Assembly: GCA_902363805.1 (NCBI GenBank)
Contig: CABJBF010000003.1
Location: 1-64,000 of the forward strand
Source of the DNA: Eubacteriaceae bacterium
GTDB taxonomy: Bacteria; Bacillota; Clostridia; Lachnospirales; Lachnospiraceae
DNA: 64,000 nt
Reading direction: 5' to 3'
Notes under the pieces: model-generated
Told to the model about the DNA's origin: nothing
The model's input: only the letters and a program-made list of their open reading frames with translations
Databases searched by the model: none
Program-made: the position numbers and the translations under genes
In this document: positions 35,742 to 44,739 of the stretch, one piece after another
Numbering within the stretch: the first letter of the stretch is position 1
Layout of the letters: every line of letters begins with the position of its first letter

Positions 35742-37655
35742 TTAATTCTGGTAGTGTTTAGCCTGAGTATTGTACATATTAAAATAAAATCCGTTTGTAT
35801 TTTCCATTAATTTGTCATGACTTCCGTCCTCAATTATTGTACCACCGTCAAAAACTATTATTCTGTCGCAAAATCTACAGGATGAAAGTCTATGGGATAT
35901 ATAAACTGCGGTTTTTCCACCAACAAGCTTATCAAAGTTGTTATAGACTTCAAATTCAGCGATTGGATCTAAGGCTGCTGTAGGTTCGTCAAGTACTACT
36001 ACCGGTGCATCCTTATACAATGCCCTGACAATTGCAAGCTTCTGAGCCTGACCACCTGATGGTTCAACTCCTGACTCATCAAACATTTTATAAAGGTTTG
36101 TATTTTGCTTATTTTCCAAAGAATTAATCCAACCGTCAATCTCTACTATTTTGCACAGTTCATTAATCTTATTTTCAACATTAGAATATTTATTCTGTCC
36201 CATATCGCCATTGGCATATTCTTTCTGTTCCATATCAACATTTGAATATTCTTTCTGTTCCATATCGCCATTGGCATATTTATTCTGTCCCATATCAATA
36301 TTATCCTTTATGGAAAATGCCATAAGCCTGTAATCCTGAAAAACTACTGAAAGTAAATCTAAATATTTAGAGTATTCTATATCATTTATATTTACTCCAT
36401 TTACAAGAATTTCTCCTTCTGTAACTTCATATAATCTGCAAAGAAGTTTTATGAAAGTTGTCTTTCCTGCGCCATTTTTTCCTACTATTGAAAGATGTTC
36501 TCCCGGATGTATTGATGTATTTATGTTTTTTAAAATATAAACATCTGTATTAGGATATTTAAAACTTACATTTTTAAATTCTATAGATACACCATCATTA
36601 ACATTTGGAACTTCTGCATTTTTACTTTTCTCATATTTTATATCAATTTCAGCTTTTTCAATATAATCAAGATAATATTTTAGAATTGATGCTGTATACT
36701 TTAATCCCATTAATCCTCTTGAAATATTATAAAGTGCTTCCGTAAACTTAATAACTGCCTGTGTAAGGCTGCTAAAATCTCCGATTGTAATCTTTCCTGT
36801 TAATGTATTTACACCAAGAATAATATAAACTGCTATATTACAAATCTCCGTTGATGTTATTGAAATTTTTTCATTATTCCATATTTTTTTCATGCTTCTT
36901 TTTGAAAGATTATATTGCTTAGTACTCTGTTCCTTCTGGTTATCAATAATCATATTATCTGCATTATAAATTCTAATATCCTTGGCATACTCACCTGTTG
37001 TAAGTTCATCCAGATAATAATCAACAACACGGTCTATTTCCATTGCTTCAGAGAAATAATTTTCCTTTAATTTTGTTGTTTTCATTGTCATATATGTATT
37101 AATAACGAAACTTAAAAATACAGGAATAAGTAACCATACTGAGCAATTAACAACTATATACATAACCCCTGCAAGCACTAATATATTACTTATAAGTCCT
37201 ACGATTCCGTCTGTAAGTCCCTGTATAAGGTTAGTTTGTTCAAATGCCCGTCCTGCTTTATTTACACTGTCTAGCATTTCAGAATTTTCAGTATACTCAA
37301 ACTTCATTTGCATAGTATTAAAACTTATTTCCATTTGAAGCATTCTGTCAAAACGGTCATTACAATAATTCTGCTTCTCATTTGCAAACTTTCCTACTAC
37401 TGCATAAAGATAAGTTCCAATGCAGATAAAAGCTACCCAGAAAATTATCATACCAATGTTTCTGTTCTGCTCATATACGATTTCATTAATTAAATATTTT
37501 GAGCCGATAATAGAAACAAAAGGTCCTGCTGTGTTAACTATAACTGACAACAAAATATAAAAGTAATAGATTGGAAGCTTTTTCCATGCAAACTTTGCAA
37601 AATATCCGGTGCAAAAAGCTATGTCTTTAATTCCACTAAATAATTTTTTTAGCAT
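35742..37655 (-). CDS. ABC transporter, fused permease-ATPase, with repeat insert
   Basis: Half-transporter of 637 residues: six membrane helices, then a nucleotide-binding domain with Walker A GKNGAGKTT, signature PSGGQAQ, Walker B VVLDEPTAALD and switch His in YISHRL. Between the Q-loop and signature motif it carries four tandem 10-residue units of the form DM(G/E)Q(N/K)(K/E)Y(A/S)N(G/V), encoded by four 30-bp repeats. It overlaps the next half-transporter gene by 7 bases, so the two form a heterodimeric exporter. Peptide export or resistance is suggested by the neighbouring peptide-signalling genes. Confidence 0.87.
   Translation of the reverse strand: MLKKLFSGIKDIAFCTGYFAKFAWKKLPIYYFYILLSVIVNTAGPFVSIIGSKYLINEIVYEQNRNIGMIIFWVAFICIGTYLYAVVGKFANEKQNYCNDRFDRMLQMEISFNTMQMKFEYTENSEMLDSVNKAGRAFEQTNLIQGLTDGIVGLISNILVLAGVMYIVVNCSVWLLIPVFLSFVINTYMTMKTTKLKENYFSEAMEIDRVVDYYLDELTTGEYAKDIRIYNADNMIIDNQKEQSTKQYNLSKRSMKKIWNNEKISITSTEICNIAVYIILGVNTLTGKITIGDFSSLTQAVIKFTEALYNISRGLMGLKYTASILKYYLDYIEKAEIDIKYEKSKNAEVPNVNDGVSIEFKNVSFKYPNTDVYILKNINTSIHPGEHLSIVGKNGAGKTTFIKLLCRLYEVTEGEILVNGVNINDIEYSKYLDLLSVVFQDYRLMAFSIKDNIDMGQNKYANGDMEQKEYSNVDMEQKEYANGDMGQNKYSNVENKINELCKIVEIDGWINSLENKQNTNLYKMFDESGVEPSGGQAQKLAIVRALYKDAPVVVLDEPTAALDPIAEFEVYNNFDKLVGGKTAVYISHRLSSCRFCDRIIVFDGGTIIEDGSHDKLMENTNGFYFNMYNTQAKHYQN
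36177..36296 (-). repeat. Four 30-bp tandem repeats inside the ABC ATPase gene
   Basis: Units start at 36177, 36207, 36237 and 36267. Units 1/3 and 2/4 share their first halves, while units 1/4 and 2/3 share their second halves, a mosaic that suggests slippage plus exchange. All keep the reading frame. They encode the repeat in the helical domain of the ATPase. Confidence 0.9.
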
Positions 37656-39538
37656 GTTACTCCCTCCTTCTCACTTTTGTAATACTGTGCCTGAATCTGA
37701 AACATATCACTATATTTTCCGCCAGTTTTCATTAATTCATCATGTGTTCCCTCTTCAATAATTTTTCCATCCTCAAACATAACTATTTTGTCACAAAATC
37801 TTGTGCTTGAAAGTCTGTGAGAAATAAAAATTGCAGTCTTTCCCTTTACCATTTCGTTAAATTCCTGATACATCTTATCTTCTGCAAGTGCATCAAGTGC
37901 TGCCGTAGGTTCATCAAGTACAAGTACCTCCCTGTCACTGTATAATGCTCTTGCCATAGCAAGTCTTTGTCTTTCTCCACCGGAAAAATCCACACCTTTA
38001 GGGTCAATAATTCTAAGAAGTGTAGTGTCAATTTTGTTTTCGTACTTGTTAATCTTCTCCTCTAAGTCACTTCTTTTTAATGTTTCCATAACCTTATTTC
38101 TGTCAGTTTCATTTTCAGGCTTCATTGAAATGTTCTGCCATACAGGGAAAGCAAATATTTCTATATTCTGAAATACCGGAGCAAAGATATTAAAATATGA
38201 TTCTCTGTCAAACTGTTTTATATCAACTCCATTAAGTAAAATTCTTCCCTCTGTTGGTTCATATAGTCTCATAAGAAGCTTTGTGAGAGTAGTTTTTCCT
38301 GCGCCGTTTATTCCTACTATTGCAAGTTTACTTCCTGCCTCTATTGTGAGGTTAAGATTTTTTAGAATAAATTTATCATGTCCCGGATATTTAAATGAGA
38401 CATTTTCAAATTTAAATTCGTATTTTTCTAATTTGATATTCTTTATTGTTCCCTCACCCTTTTGATAATCAGGTATCTCCTCTGTCCAATCCATAAATGT
38501 TCTAAAATCATCTAACTGCATTCTGTTCATATTCATCCACACAAGATTACAAAACAGATCCGTCATGGCTGTTGAAAATGCAGCCACTAATCCAATATAT
38601 AAAACAAAATTAGAAATACTCATGCCCCTAAACATAATCATGTAAATAAGCACTGAATATAGCAATACATTTTGAATTAATCTAAGCATACTCATTTTTG
38701 CTTCACACATAATCCACTTACTGTGATGTTTTTTGCAGGCAGCATAATATATTGTGTTAATGTCATTCCACATATTCTGTATAAACTCCTGCATTTTAAA
38801 CAGTCTTATGTCCTTAGCGTACTTAAAGTCTCTTGCTGTATTTGAAAAATAACTATTTTTTCTATAATTAGATGCCATAGCATCTCTAAATTCTGTCTTG
38901 CTCCACTCCATTGTTGAATCTAATATTTTATAGATAAAAAATGAAAGTGCAATTATAACAAGTACAAGCACCGGATTAACTAAAGCTATGGCAAAGCCGG
39001 AAATAAATACCATGGTAAGATTGGAAATTATGTTCTGCCCTCTCATGCAATATCCATGGATTCCCTGATATGTATACAATGCCTGTTTTGATCTTTGAGT
39101 TAAATCAAGGAAATCCGGATTTTCCATATTTTTAAAATCCGTTGTAAATGATTTTCTAAGATATTTTGAAACTATACCTTTGTACACGTTTTCCCACTGA
39201 TATTCGCAAACATAACCAGCCTTATAGGCAATAAGATTAAGTATAAGAGTTGCCACTCCCACTATTACCATCACCTTAATCATTACGTCTGTACTAACCT
39301 TTTGCTCTACCAATGCTAAAGCAATTTTGGGTATATAAATTCCAATAAGATTGTATAATGAGATTAATATTCCACCGGCAATAACCGATATAATAAATAT
39401 TCTGCTAAAACTCCACGTCAGCTTAACTGCATACATGAAATTATTAAGCATTCCATGCTTAGTTGACTGAATTCCTTTTTGTTCCCTATCATGGGATGCA
39501 GAAAAGAAATTTTTAAACCTCTCCAATATTTTATTCAT
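37649..39538 (-). CDS. ABC transporter, fused permease-ATPase
   Basis: Partner half-transporter of 629 residues: six hydrophobic helices, then Walker A GINGAGKTT, signature FSGGERQR, Walker B VLVLDEPTAALD and switch His in FISHRL. Unlike its partner it has no repeat insert. The ATG has AGGAGAGG upstream. It is the first gene of a two-gene exporter operon whose promoter region (39601-39688) carries 21-bp-phased direct repeats, suggesting LytTR control by the adjacent system 3. Confidence 0.88.
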   Translation of the reverse strand: MNKILERFKNFFSASHDREQKGIQSTKHGMLNNFMYAVKLTWSFSRIFIISVIAGGILISLYNLIGIYIPKIALALVEQKVSTDVMIKVMVIVGVATLILNLIAYKAGYVCEYQWENVYKGIVSKYLRKSFTTDFKNMENPDFLDLTQRSKQALYTYQGIHGYCMRGQNIISNLTMVFISGFAIALVNPVLVLVIIALSFFIYKILDSTMEWSKTEFRDAMASNYRKNSYFSNTARDFKYAKDIRLFKMQEFIQNMWNDINTIYYAACKKHHSKWIMCEAKMSMLRLIQNVLLYSVLIYMIMFRGMSISNFVLYIGLVAAFSTAMTDLFCNLVWMNMNRMQLDDFRTFMDWTEEIPDYQKGEGTIKNIKLEKYEFKFENVSFKYPGHDKFILKNLNLTIEAGSKLAIVGINGAGKTTLTKLLMRLYEPTEGRILLNGVDIKQFDRESYFNIFAPVFQNIEIFAFPVWQNISMKPENETDRNKVMETLKRSDLEEKINKYENKIDTTLLRIIDPKGVDFSGGERQRLAMARALYSDREVLVLDEPTAALDALAEDKMYQEFNEMVKGKTAIFISHRLSSTRFCDKIVMFEDGKIIEEGTHDELMKTGGKYSDMFQIQAQYYKSEKEGVTC

Positions 39539-39600
39539 AACCTCTCCTTTTTGTTTTCAGAATATAATTTTCCAGTAATTATTTTGCTTCAGATTTTTCT

Positions 39601-39688
39601 ATCATACCTTAAATTTTTTCTTTTTTTGCCACAATGTAATCATTTGTGTTTTATATGTAATCATTTGTAAAATATTTTTCGCATTTAC
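39601..39688 (-). promoter_or_regulatory. ABC exporter promoter with LytTR-type direct repeats
   Basis: ATGTAATCATTTGT is repeated exactly at 39634-39647 and 39655-39668, a 21-bp period, with a third partial copy (GCATTTACA) about 20 bp further. A minus-strand -10 TATGAT lies at 39601-39606 and no good -35 is present, as at activator-dependent promoters. Two-turn phased direct repeats at this distance are the hallmark of LytTR regulators. Confidence 0.65.
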
Positions 39689-39735
39689 AAATATCAATAT
39701 AATAATTGCCCGATTGCCATTTTTATTAACAATTC

Positions 39736-40995
39736 TTATATTCCATACAAACTTACAGCTACTTCAAATTCTTCTCCTTTATCGATAAATTCTACATACC
39801 CACCATATTTATTTACAATATTCTCTATACTTGATACTCCAATTCCATGATTATGCACATCATGTTTACTAGTTTGTTTTATATTCACTAACTCCTTTAT
39901 CTTGCTGTTGCAGATTTTTATAAACATTGTATTCTTCTTATAAATTATGTCTATTTTAATCCATCTGTCTTCCATATTAATTTTTTTGCAAGATTCTATT
40001 GCATTATCTAATATATTTCCTAACAGGATTCCTGCATCTTTATAATCAAGATTAACGGATTTTGGTACTTTAATGTTTACATATGTCTTTATTTTCAAAT
40101 TTTCTGCCAGGCACATCTTGTGATTTATTATCGTATTTATAACTATATTAGATGTATATAATTTTTTGTTACTCGCATCTAACTCATTAATAATTTTATA
40201 AATTTCTTTTGAAATCTCATTATTCTTTTGTGCCTCTGAGCATATCGCTAATAGCATATTTTTCAAATCATGCTTAATTCTTCGTATCTCTTTATTACTT
40301 TTTTCCACTTCATTATAATATTGTTCTTTTGCCTGTGCCTCTTGTAACAACATTTCCTTTTCATAATTATCCGATAATGTTTCTGTCACTTTAACAAACA
40401 TTTTAAACATTAAAACATTACTCGAAATCGTCATAACTATTATCATTAAACACATTATAATAACCGGATTATTCTTACTGTTTTGAATAATATTCATAGT
40501 TATACAACATATACAAACACATGTAAGTGGAATAATAACCAGATATTTACTTATATCAAAAGACAATTTAGGGAATTTTATTTTCCTAACTTTACAAATT
40601 GCATAAACTATTAAAAAGCGGATAATTTCGCAGATAAAAGAACTTCCATAGTAACGGATAAAATATGGAATTGCCTGTCCTAAAAAATTCAAAACAAAAA
40701 ATCCTATCAGTTCCGCTACAATTCCAAATCCTATGTACAAAACCGGTAGAATTATATGATACGAAATACTATATGAAAATGAGCAACTATATAGATAAAT
40801 CATCAATATACATAAAATCAGATTTACATTTGGATTGTGAAACTGATTTACAACACTAATCAAAATTATGCATCCACAAAAAAGAATCGTACAATATTTC
40901 TTTTTCATAGTTCTTTTTTCACTAAAACTCTTAAAATATTTGAAAATAATCAAATAATCAATTATATTTATTATTAAATCATAAATTATGCTCAT
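39736..40995 (-). CDS. GHKL-type sensor histidine kinase (system 3)
   Basis: AgrC/ComD-like membrane kinase of 419 residues with about six hydrophobic segments, phosphoacceptor region IKHDLKNMLLAI near residue 240, N-box ILLGNILDNAIESC and G-box HGIGVSSI. The ATG overlaps the regulator stop (ATGA), a coupled operon. It lies between the ABC exporter operon and a four-Cys peptide gene (42575), which are its likely output and input; this is inferred from position. Confidence 0.88.
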   Translation of the reverse strand: MSIIYDLIINIIDYLIIFKYFKSFSEKRTMKKKYCTILFCGCIILISVVNQFHNPNVNLILCILMIYLYSCSFSYSISYHIILPVLYIGFGIVAELIGFFVLNFLGQAIPYFIRYYGSSFICEIIRFLIVYAICKVRKIKFPKLSFDISKYLVIIPLTCVCICCITMNIIQNSKNNPVIIMCLMIIVMTISSNVLMFKMFVKVTETLSDNYEKEMLLQEAQAKEQYYNEVEKSNKEIRRIKHDLKNMLLAICSEAQKNNEISKEIYKIINELDASNKKLYTSNIVINTIINHKMCLAENLKIKTYVNIKVPKSVNLDYKDAGILLGNILDNAIESCKKINMEDRWIKIDIIYKKNTMFIKICNSKIKELVNIKQTSKHDVHNHGIGVSSIENIVNKYGGYVEFIDKGEEFEVAVSLYGI

Positions 40996-41699
40996 ACCTG
41001 CCCCCTTAAATAATTCAAGTGCTTTTTCTTAATTTCTTTTCTATAATCTCTGCTTACATATAGCATCCTGTGATCTTGCAAAATTACATTTTCTCCTATA
41101 ATCCCTTCGATTTTTGAAAGATTTACAATCAACGATTTATTTAACATTCCAAACATTTCATCATCTAATTGTAACCATATTTCTTTCAATGTCATATTAC
41201 ATTGATATTTTTTATCATCAATTGTATATATCCATACTTTTCTACCATCTTTTTCTAAATAACAAATATCTGAAAATGCAATGTTGTAATTATTTTTTTT
41301 GTATGAAAACACAAAGCTCCTTCTCTTTATTTCTAAATAGTTCTTTGTTTTCTCTAATGTATTTTTTATTTTTTCGAAGGTTAACGGTTTTTGTATAAAG
41401 TCAAATGTTACGGTTTCAAACACATCAAATACATATTGCGAATGACTGGTCATAAAAATAATTAAAGAATCAACATTTTTCTCTCGAAGTTTTTTTGCAA
41501 AATCTATCCCTGACATTTCTTTCATTTCAATATCTAATATAAACACATCAAAATTAACATTATTTTCTGTTATGTATTTCTGTAATTCTTCCGCACAAAA
41601 AAACACCTCATATTCCAATGATTTATCGTGAATAATTTGAAGAAATTCTTCAATCTGTTCAATAATCACCCTATCATCATCACAAATTGCAATATTCAT
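40992..41699 (-). CDS. LytTR-family response regulator (system 3)
   Basis: Response regulator of 235 residues: receiver domain (CDDD near residue 6, phosphoacceptor in VFILDIEMKE, conserved Lys in IQKPLTF) and C-terminal LytTR domain (about 135-235). The ATG has AGAAGG upstream. Its promoter appears at 41740-41768 (TTGTCC, 17 bp, TACTAT) and contains a perfect inverted repeat TCCAGA/TCTGGA in the spacer. Confidence 0.9.
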   Translation of the reverse strand: MNIAICDDDRVIIEQIEEFLQIIHDKSLEYEVFFCAEELQKYITENNVNFDVFILDIEMKEMSGIDFAKKLREKNVDSLIIFMTSHSQYVFDVFETVTFDFIQKPLTFEKIKNTLEKTKNYLEIKRRSFVFSYKKNNYNIAFSDICYLEKDGRKVWIYTIDDKKYQCNMTLKEIWLQLDDEMFGMLNKSLIVNLSKIEGIIGENVILQDHRMLYVSRDYRKEIKKKHLNYLRGQV

Positions 41700-41739
41700 T
41701 TTCTGACCTTCTCTTTCTTCTTAATAGTAATTTGTAATT

Positions 41740-41768
41740 ATAGTAACATATCCAGAAACTCTGGACAA
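41740..41768 (-). promoter_or_regulatory. Promoter of the system 3 regulator-kinase operon
   Basis: -35 TTGTCC (41763-41768) and -10 TACTAT (41740-41745), 17 bp apart on the minus strand. The inverted repeat TCCAGA(AAC)TCTGGA at 41751-41765 lies between them and is a possible operator. Confidence 0.5.
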
Positions 41769-41846
41769 TGCTAATACATAACACGAAGCAAATCCTTCAA
41801 TGCTTCTTTGCAAATCTCATCTCCATTACACATCACCTTAAATCGC

Positions 41847-42350
41847 TCATATTTCAATTACATTATCCTTTGCATAATCCTTTAATCCATCTTCTTCTAT
41901 CTTTCTTTCAAATATAGAATATTTTCGTTGATTAATAATAAATGGTGTTCCCAATTTTTTAAAAATTTTAGCAATTTCTATTGTCTGCTCTTTATCATAA
42001 TTTGAAATTCCTACATATAAAGCCTTTCCACTTTTTACAATTCCGTCTAATGCTCTTGCGGTTTCTTCAATTGGAGTCTGAGGATCATTTGAGGATCAGG
42101 TCTGTGATGATAAAAAATATCAACATACTCAAGTCCCATTCTTTTTAAACTCTGATCTAAACTTGCAACCAAATATTTTTTACTTCCCCAATTTCCATAA
42201 GGTCCGGGTCACATGTCATATCCTGCTTTAGTCGAGATTACTAATTCATCTCTATATTTCCCTAGTTCCTTATTTAAAATTCTACCAAAATTTTCTTCCG
42301 CATCTTGAATATTGCATTTCTTCATATCTTCGTTCGTCTGCTACATACAT
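41847..42350 (-). pseudogene. Decayed aldo/keto reductase
   Basis: Minus-strand translation gives fragments of a YghZ-type aldo/keto reductase. The N-terminus MYVADERRYEEMQYSRCG is followed, after an internal deletion, by AEENFGRIL...KAGYDM. There an in-frame TGA stands where the family has Trp before PGPYGNWGS. After HHRPDP an 11-bp duplication (GATCCTCAAAT then GATCCTCA) shifts the frame before TPIEETA. The C-terminal third is missing, ending near AKDNVIEI. At least four lesions are present, so it is not functional. Confidence 0.88.
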
Positions 42351-42497
42351 TTTTACCATCCTCCAATCTGTATTAATTATTAAACAAATACGAACTACAT
42401 TTACTTTTAAGTCTATATATATTTAATAAAATTGCACAAATTTTGTACATAGAAAATTTTATTATAAGCATGTAAATTTTTTTCCATTTATCCCCTA

Positions 42498-42526
42498 TTG
42501 TTTAAATGTTACGAAATTGTTACAAT
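42498..42526 (+). promoter_or_regulatory. Promoter of the four-Cys peptide gene
   Basis: -35 TTGTTT (42498-42503), 17 bp, -10 TACAAT (42521-42526). TGTTAC is repeated at 42507 and 42518. Upstream, a weak 21-bp-phased pair (ACATAGAAAATTTT at 42447, GCATGTAAATTTTT at 42468, 10 of 14 matching) could be a regulator site. Confidence 0.4.
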
Positions 42527-42574
42527 TCATTTTGTAATTGGCCAATACAAATCTAAAATAAGGAGGACGAAACT

Positions 42575-42646
42575 ATGTGTTTTAAATTCAATAGCTGTTC
42601 CGAGTTATTTAATGCTCTTTGCAATTTATTCAAATTCGGTTGTTAA
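42575..42646 (+). CDS. 23-residue four-cysteine peptide gene
   Basis: Short frame with an excellent AGGAGG site 8 nt before the ATG. The product begins MCFKFNSC and ends NLFKFGC, with Cys at positions 2, 8, 16 and 23 and repeated Phe-Lys-Phe. A very strong terminator follows at 42698-42743, so this is a complete one-gene unit. It lies upstream of system 3 (GHKL kinase and LytTR regulator) and the ABC exporter. A secreted signal, a modified peptide precursor or a bacteriocin-like product is possible; no family is recognised. Confidence 0.6.
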   Translation: MCFKFNSCSELFNALCNLFKFGC

Positions 42647-42697
42647 TTAGTTATTAAAGGGTAATTTTCTTTTTTTGCGAATTACCTATATAAGCAC

Positions 42698-42743
42698 AAT
42701 ACGGATAAAATGAACACACATTTCATTTTATCCGTATTTTTTA
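42698..42743 (+). terminator. Terminator of the four-Cys peptide unit
   Basis: Arms AATACGGATAAAATGAA (42698-42714) and TTCATTTTATCCGTATT (42722-42738) pair perfectly over 17 bp, 7-nt loop, followed by TTTTT. A weaker hairpin GGTAATT/AATTACC lies just upstream (42660-42686). Confidence 0.9.
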
Positions 42744-42923
42744 TGTAAATTTTATTCTTCGGTTTTTCCTTATTTCTTATGTAATAAAGTTTAACTAAAA
42801 CTTTAACCTCATCTGATACCCCACAACATTTCCATGTTTTATTTTACTTTTGTTGTGTTTTTATCTGCTCTATGTTACACTTTTTATACTTGCGATTAAA
42901 AAGTATATGAGAGGTAAAAAATT

Positions 42924-44297
42924 ATGAAAAAACACAATAATAAAAGGAGTTCTTTTTCCGGAAAGCTGGGATTTGTATTATCCGCTGCCGGAGCTTCTGT
43001 AGGTCTTGGAAATATATGGAGATTTCCATATTTAGCTGCTAAATATGGCGGCGGGATGTTCTTATTAGTATATATCATTCTTGCCCTGACATTTGGATAT
43101 ACAATGATTGTTGCTGAAACATCTATTGGACGTATGACTAAGAAAAGTCCTGTGGGCGCTTTTAAATTTTTTGGCAACTCTAAGTTTGCATCTTTAGGCG
43201 GATGGATTAACGCTATTATTCCTATTCTCATTGTTCCATATTATTCTGTAATTGGTGGATGGGTTATTAAATATTTAGCCGAATATATAATTGGCGGCAG
43301 CAAATTATTAGCGGGTGATGACTATTTTACTAATTTTATTACAGGTGGTTTTTCCGCTGAAATCTGCTTTATAATATTTACATTTATTACTTTAGCCATT
43401 ATTTATGCCGGAGTTAGAAATGGTATTGAACGTGTATCAAAATTTATGATGCCTATTTTAATTGTTTTATCAATTATAATTACAATTTATTCTGTGACAC
43501 GACCTGGTGCTTTAGCCGGAGTAAAATATTTCCTTATTCCTAATTTTGATAATTTTTCATGGATGACTGTTGTTGCTGCAATGGGACAGATGTTTTATTC
43601 TTTATCAATTGCTATGGGAATTTTAATTACATTCGGCTCATACATGAAGAAGGATTTATCAATCGAAGATTCTACTAAAAATGTAGAAATATTTGATACC
43701 GCTATTGCGATTATGGCTGGCTTAATGATTATCCCTGCAGTATTTGCTTTCTCTGGTGGTGACCCTGATGCCTTAAATGCAGGTCCTTCATTAATGTTCA
43801 TCACTATTCCTAAAATGTTTGAAAGCATGGGACTTAGCACGGTTGTTGGAATTTTATTCTTTACATTAGTTTTATTTGCAGCACTTACGAGTTCAATAGC
43901 CTTAACTGAAAGTGCAGTTTCAACTTTTCAAGATGAATTTGGATGGGGCAGAAAGAAAGCTACTTTCATTCTTGGTGGAATAATGCTTGTTCTTGGAAGT
44001 TTATCAGCTCTTGGTTATGGACCTTTAGCCTGTGTAAAAATCATTGGAATGCAATTTTTAGATTTCTTTGACTTTTTAACAAACTCTGTAATGATGCCAA
44101 TTGCAGCATTTGCCACATGTATACTCGTTTCAAAGGTAATTGGTCTTAATAAGATTGAGGAAGAGGTTCTTAACGGCGAGGGAAAATTTCGCAGAAAGAA
44201 AATTTTTAATTTTATGATTAAATATCTTTGTCCTATATTTGCAACAATTATTCTTCTTAGTTCAATCGCAAATGCATTTGGATTGATTACAATATAA
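42924..44297 (+). CDS. Sodium-dependent transporter, NSS family
   Basis: Sodium:neurotransmitter symporter family protein, 457 residues with about eleven or twelve membrane helices, a LeuT-fold carrier. The helix 1 signature is clear: AAGASVGLGNIWRFPYL near residues 19-35. It imports an amino acid or amine with sodium; the substrate is not readable from sequence. The ATG has AGAGG upstream. Single gene; a paralogue of similar length lies at 60752. Confidence 0.9.
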   Translation: MKKHNNKRSSFSGKLGFVLSAAGASVGLGNIWRFPYLAAKYGGGMFLLVYIILALTFGYTMIVAETSIGRMTKKSPVGAFKFFGNSKFASLGGWINAIIPILIVPYYSVIGGWVIKYLAEYIIGGSKLLAGDDYFTNFITGGFSAEICFIIFTFITLAIIYAGVRNGIERVSKFMMPILIVLSIIITIYSVTRPGALAGVKYFLIPNFDNFSWMTVVAAMGQMFYSLSIAMGILITFGSYMKKDLSIEDSTKNVEIFDTAIAIMAGLMIIPAVFAFSGGDPDALNAGPSLMFITIPKMFESMGLSTVVGILFFTLVLFAALTSSIALTESAVSTFQDEFGWGRKKATFILGGIMLVLGSLSALGYGPLACVKIIGMQFLDFFDFLTNSVMMPIAAFATCILVSKVIGLNKIEEEVLNGEGKFRRKKIFNFMIKYLCPIFATIILLSSIANAFGLITI

Positions 44298-44739
44298 AAA
44301 AGGGATACTATATTATTGAAAAAGTAATTAGTTTATATGCTACTTTTTCATGTAAAAATTTTCAAAAAATAACTGCCATGCCTCAAAAGACTCTGACAGT
44401 TGATGTAAAATTAATGTATGAACTCAAACATTAACTTACAGAAAATTTATAATTTAAATCAGTGCAACTAAATATAACATAGAAGAAAACAGTAACAAAG
44501 AATCAGACTAAACGTCGTATAAATTTAATAAGCCGCTAATAACGGCTTATTAAATTACACCATAAAAAGTGACAGAAAAGATTAAAACTTCAATAGAAAC
44601 CTCAAAAAATGCATAAATGAAACTGTCACTTCACGAATTTTCATTCGTTAAAGCGACAGCCCCTCTAAATAAGAAAGATAAAATAAATATATTTAAGGCC
44701 AAATTATCCTTCATATATTATCAAACCATATTATTTAAT
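44298..44739. other. Gene-free region with several hairpins
   Basis: No reading frame is supported. Features seen: TGAAAAAGTA/TACTTTTTCA (44317-44326 with 44341-44350), probably the end of the symporter transcript though without a good T-run. A perfect 14-bp stem AATTTAATAAGCCG/CGGCTTATTAAATT (44522-44535 with 44543-44556) has a 7-nt loop. Paired GTGACAG/CTGTCAC lie near 44571 and 44622, and ACGAA/TTCGT near 44635-44650. It may be a decayed repeat element or a small RNA. Confidence 0.4.

Noticed and set aside
36177..36296. Short tandem repeats as a CRISPR array
   Set aside because: Units are contiguous, without spacers, and keep the reading frame of an ABC ATPase.
42228..42236. TGA in the aldo/keto reductase as a selenocysteine codon
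   Set aside because: The family has Trp at this site, no SECIS-like hairpin is obvious, and the gene carries a frameshift and deletions as well.
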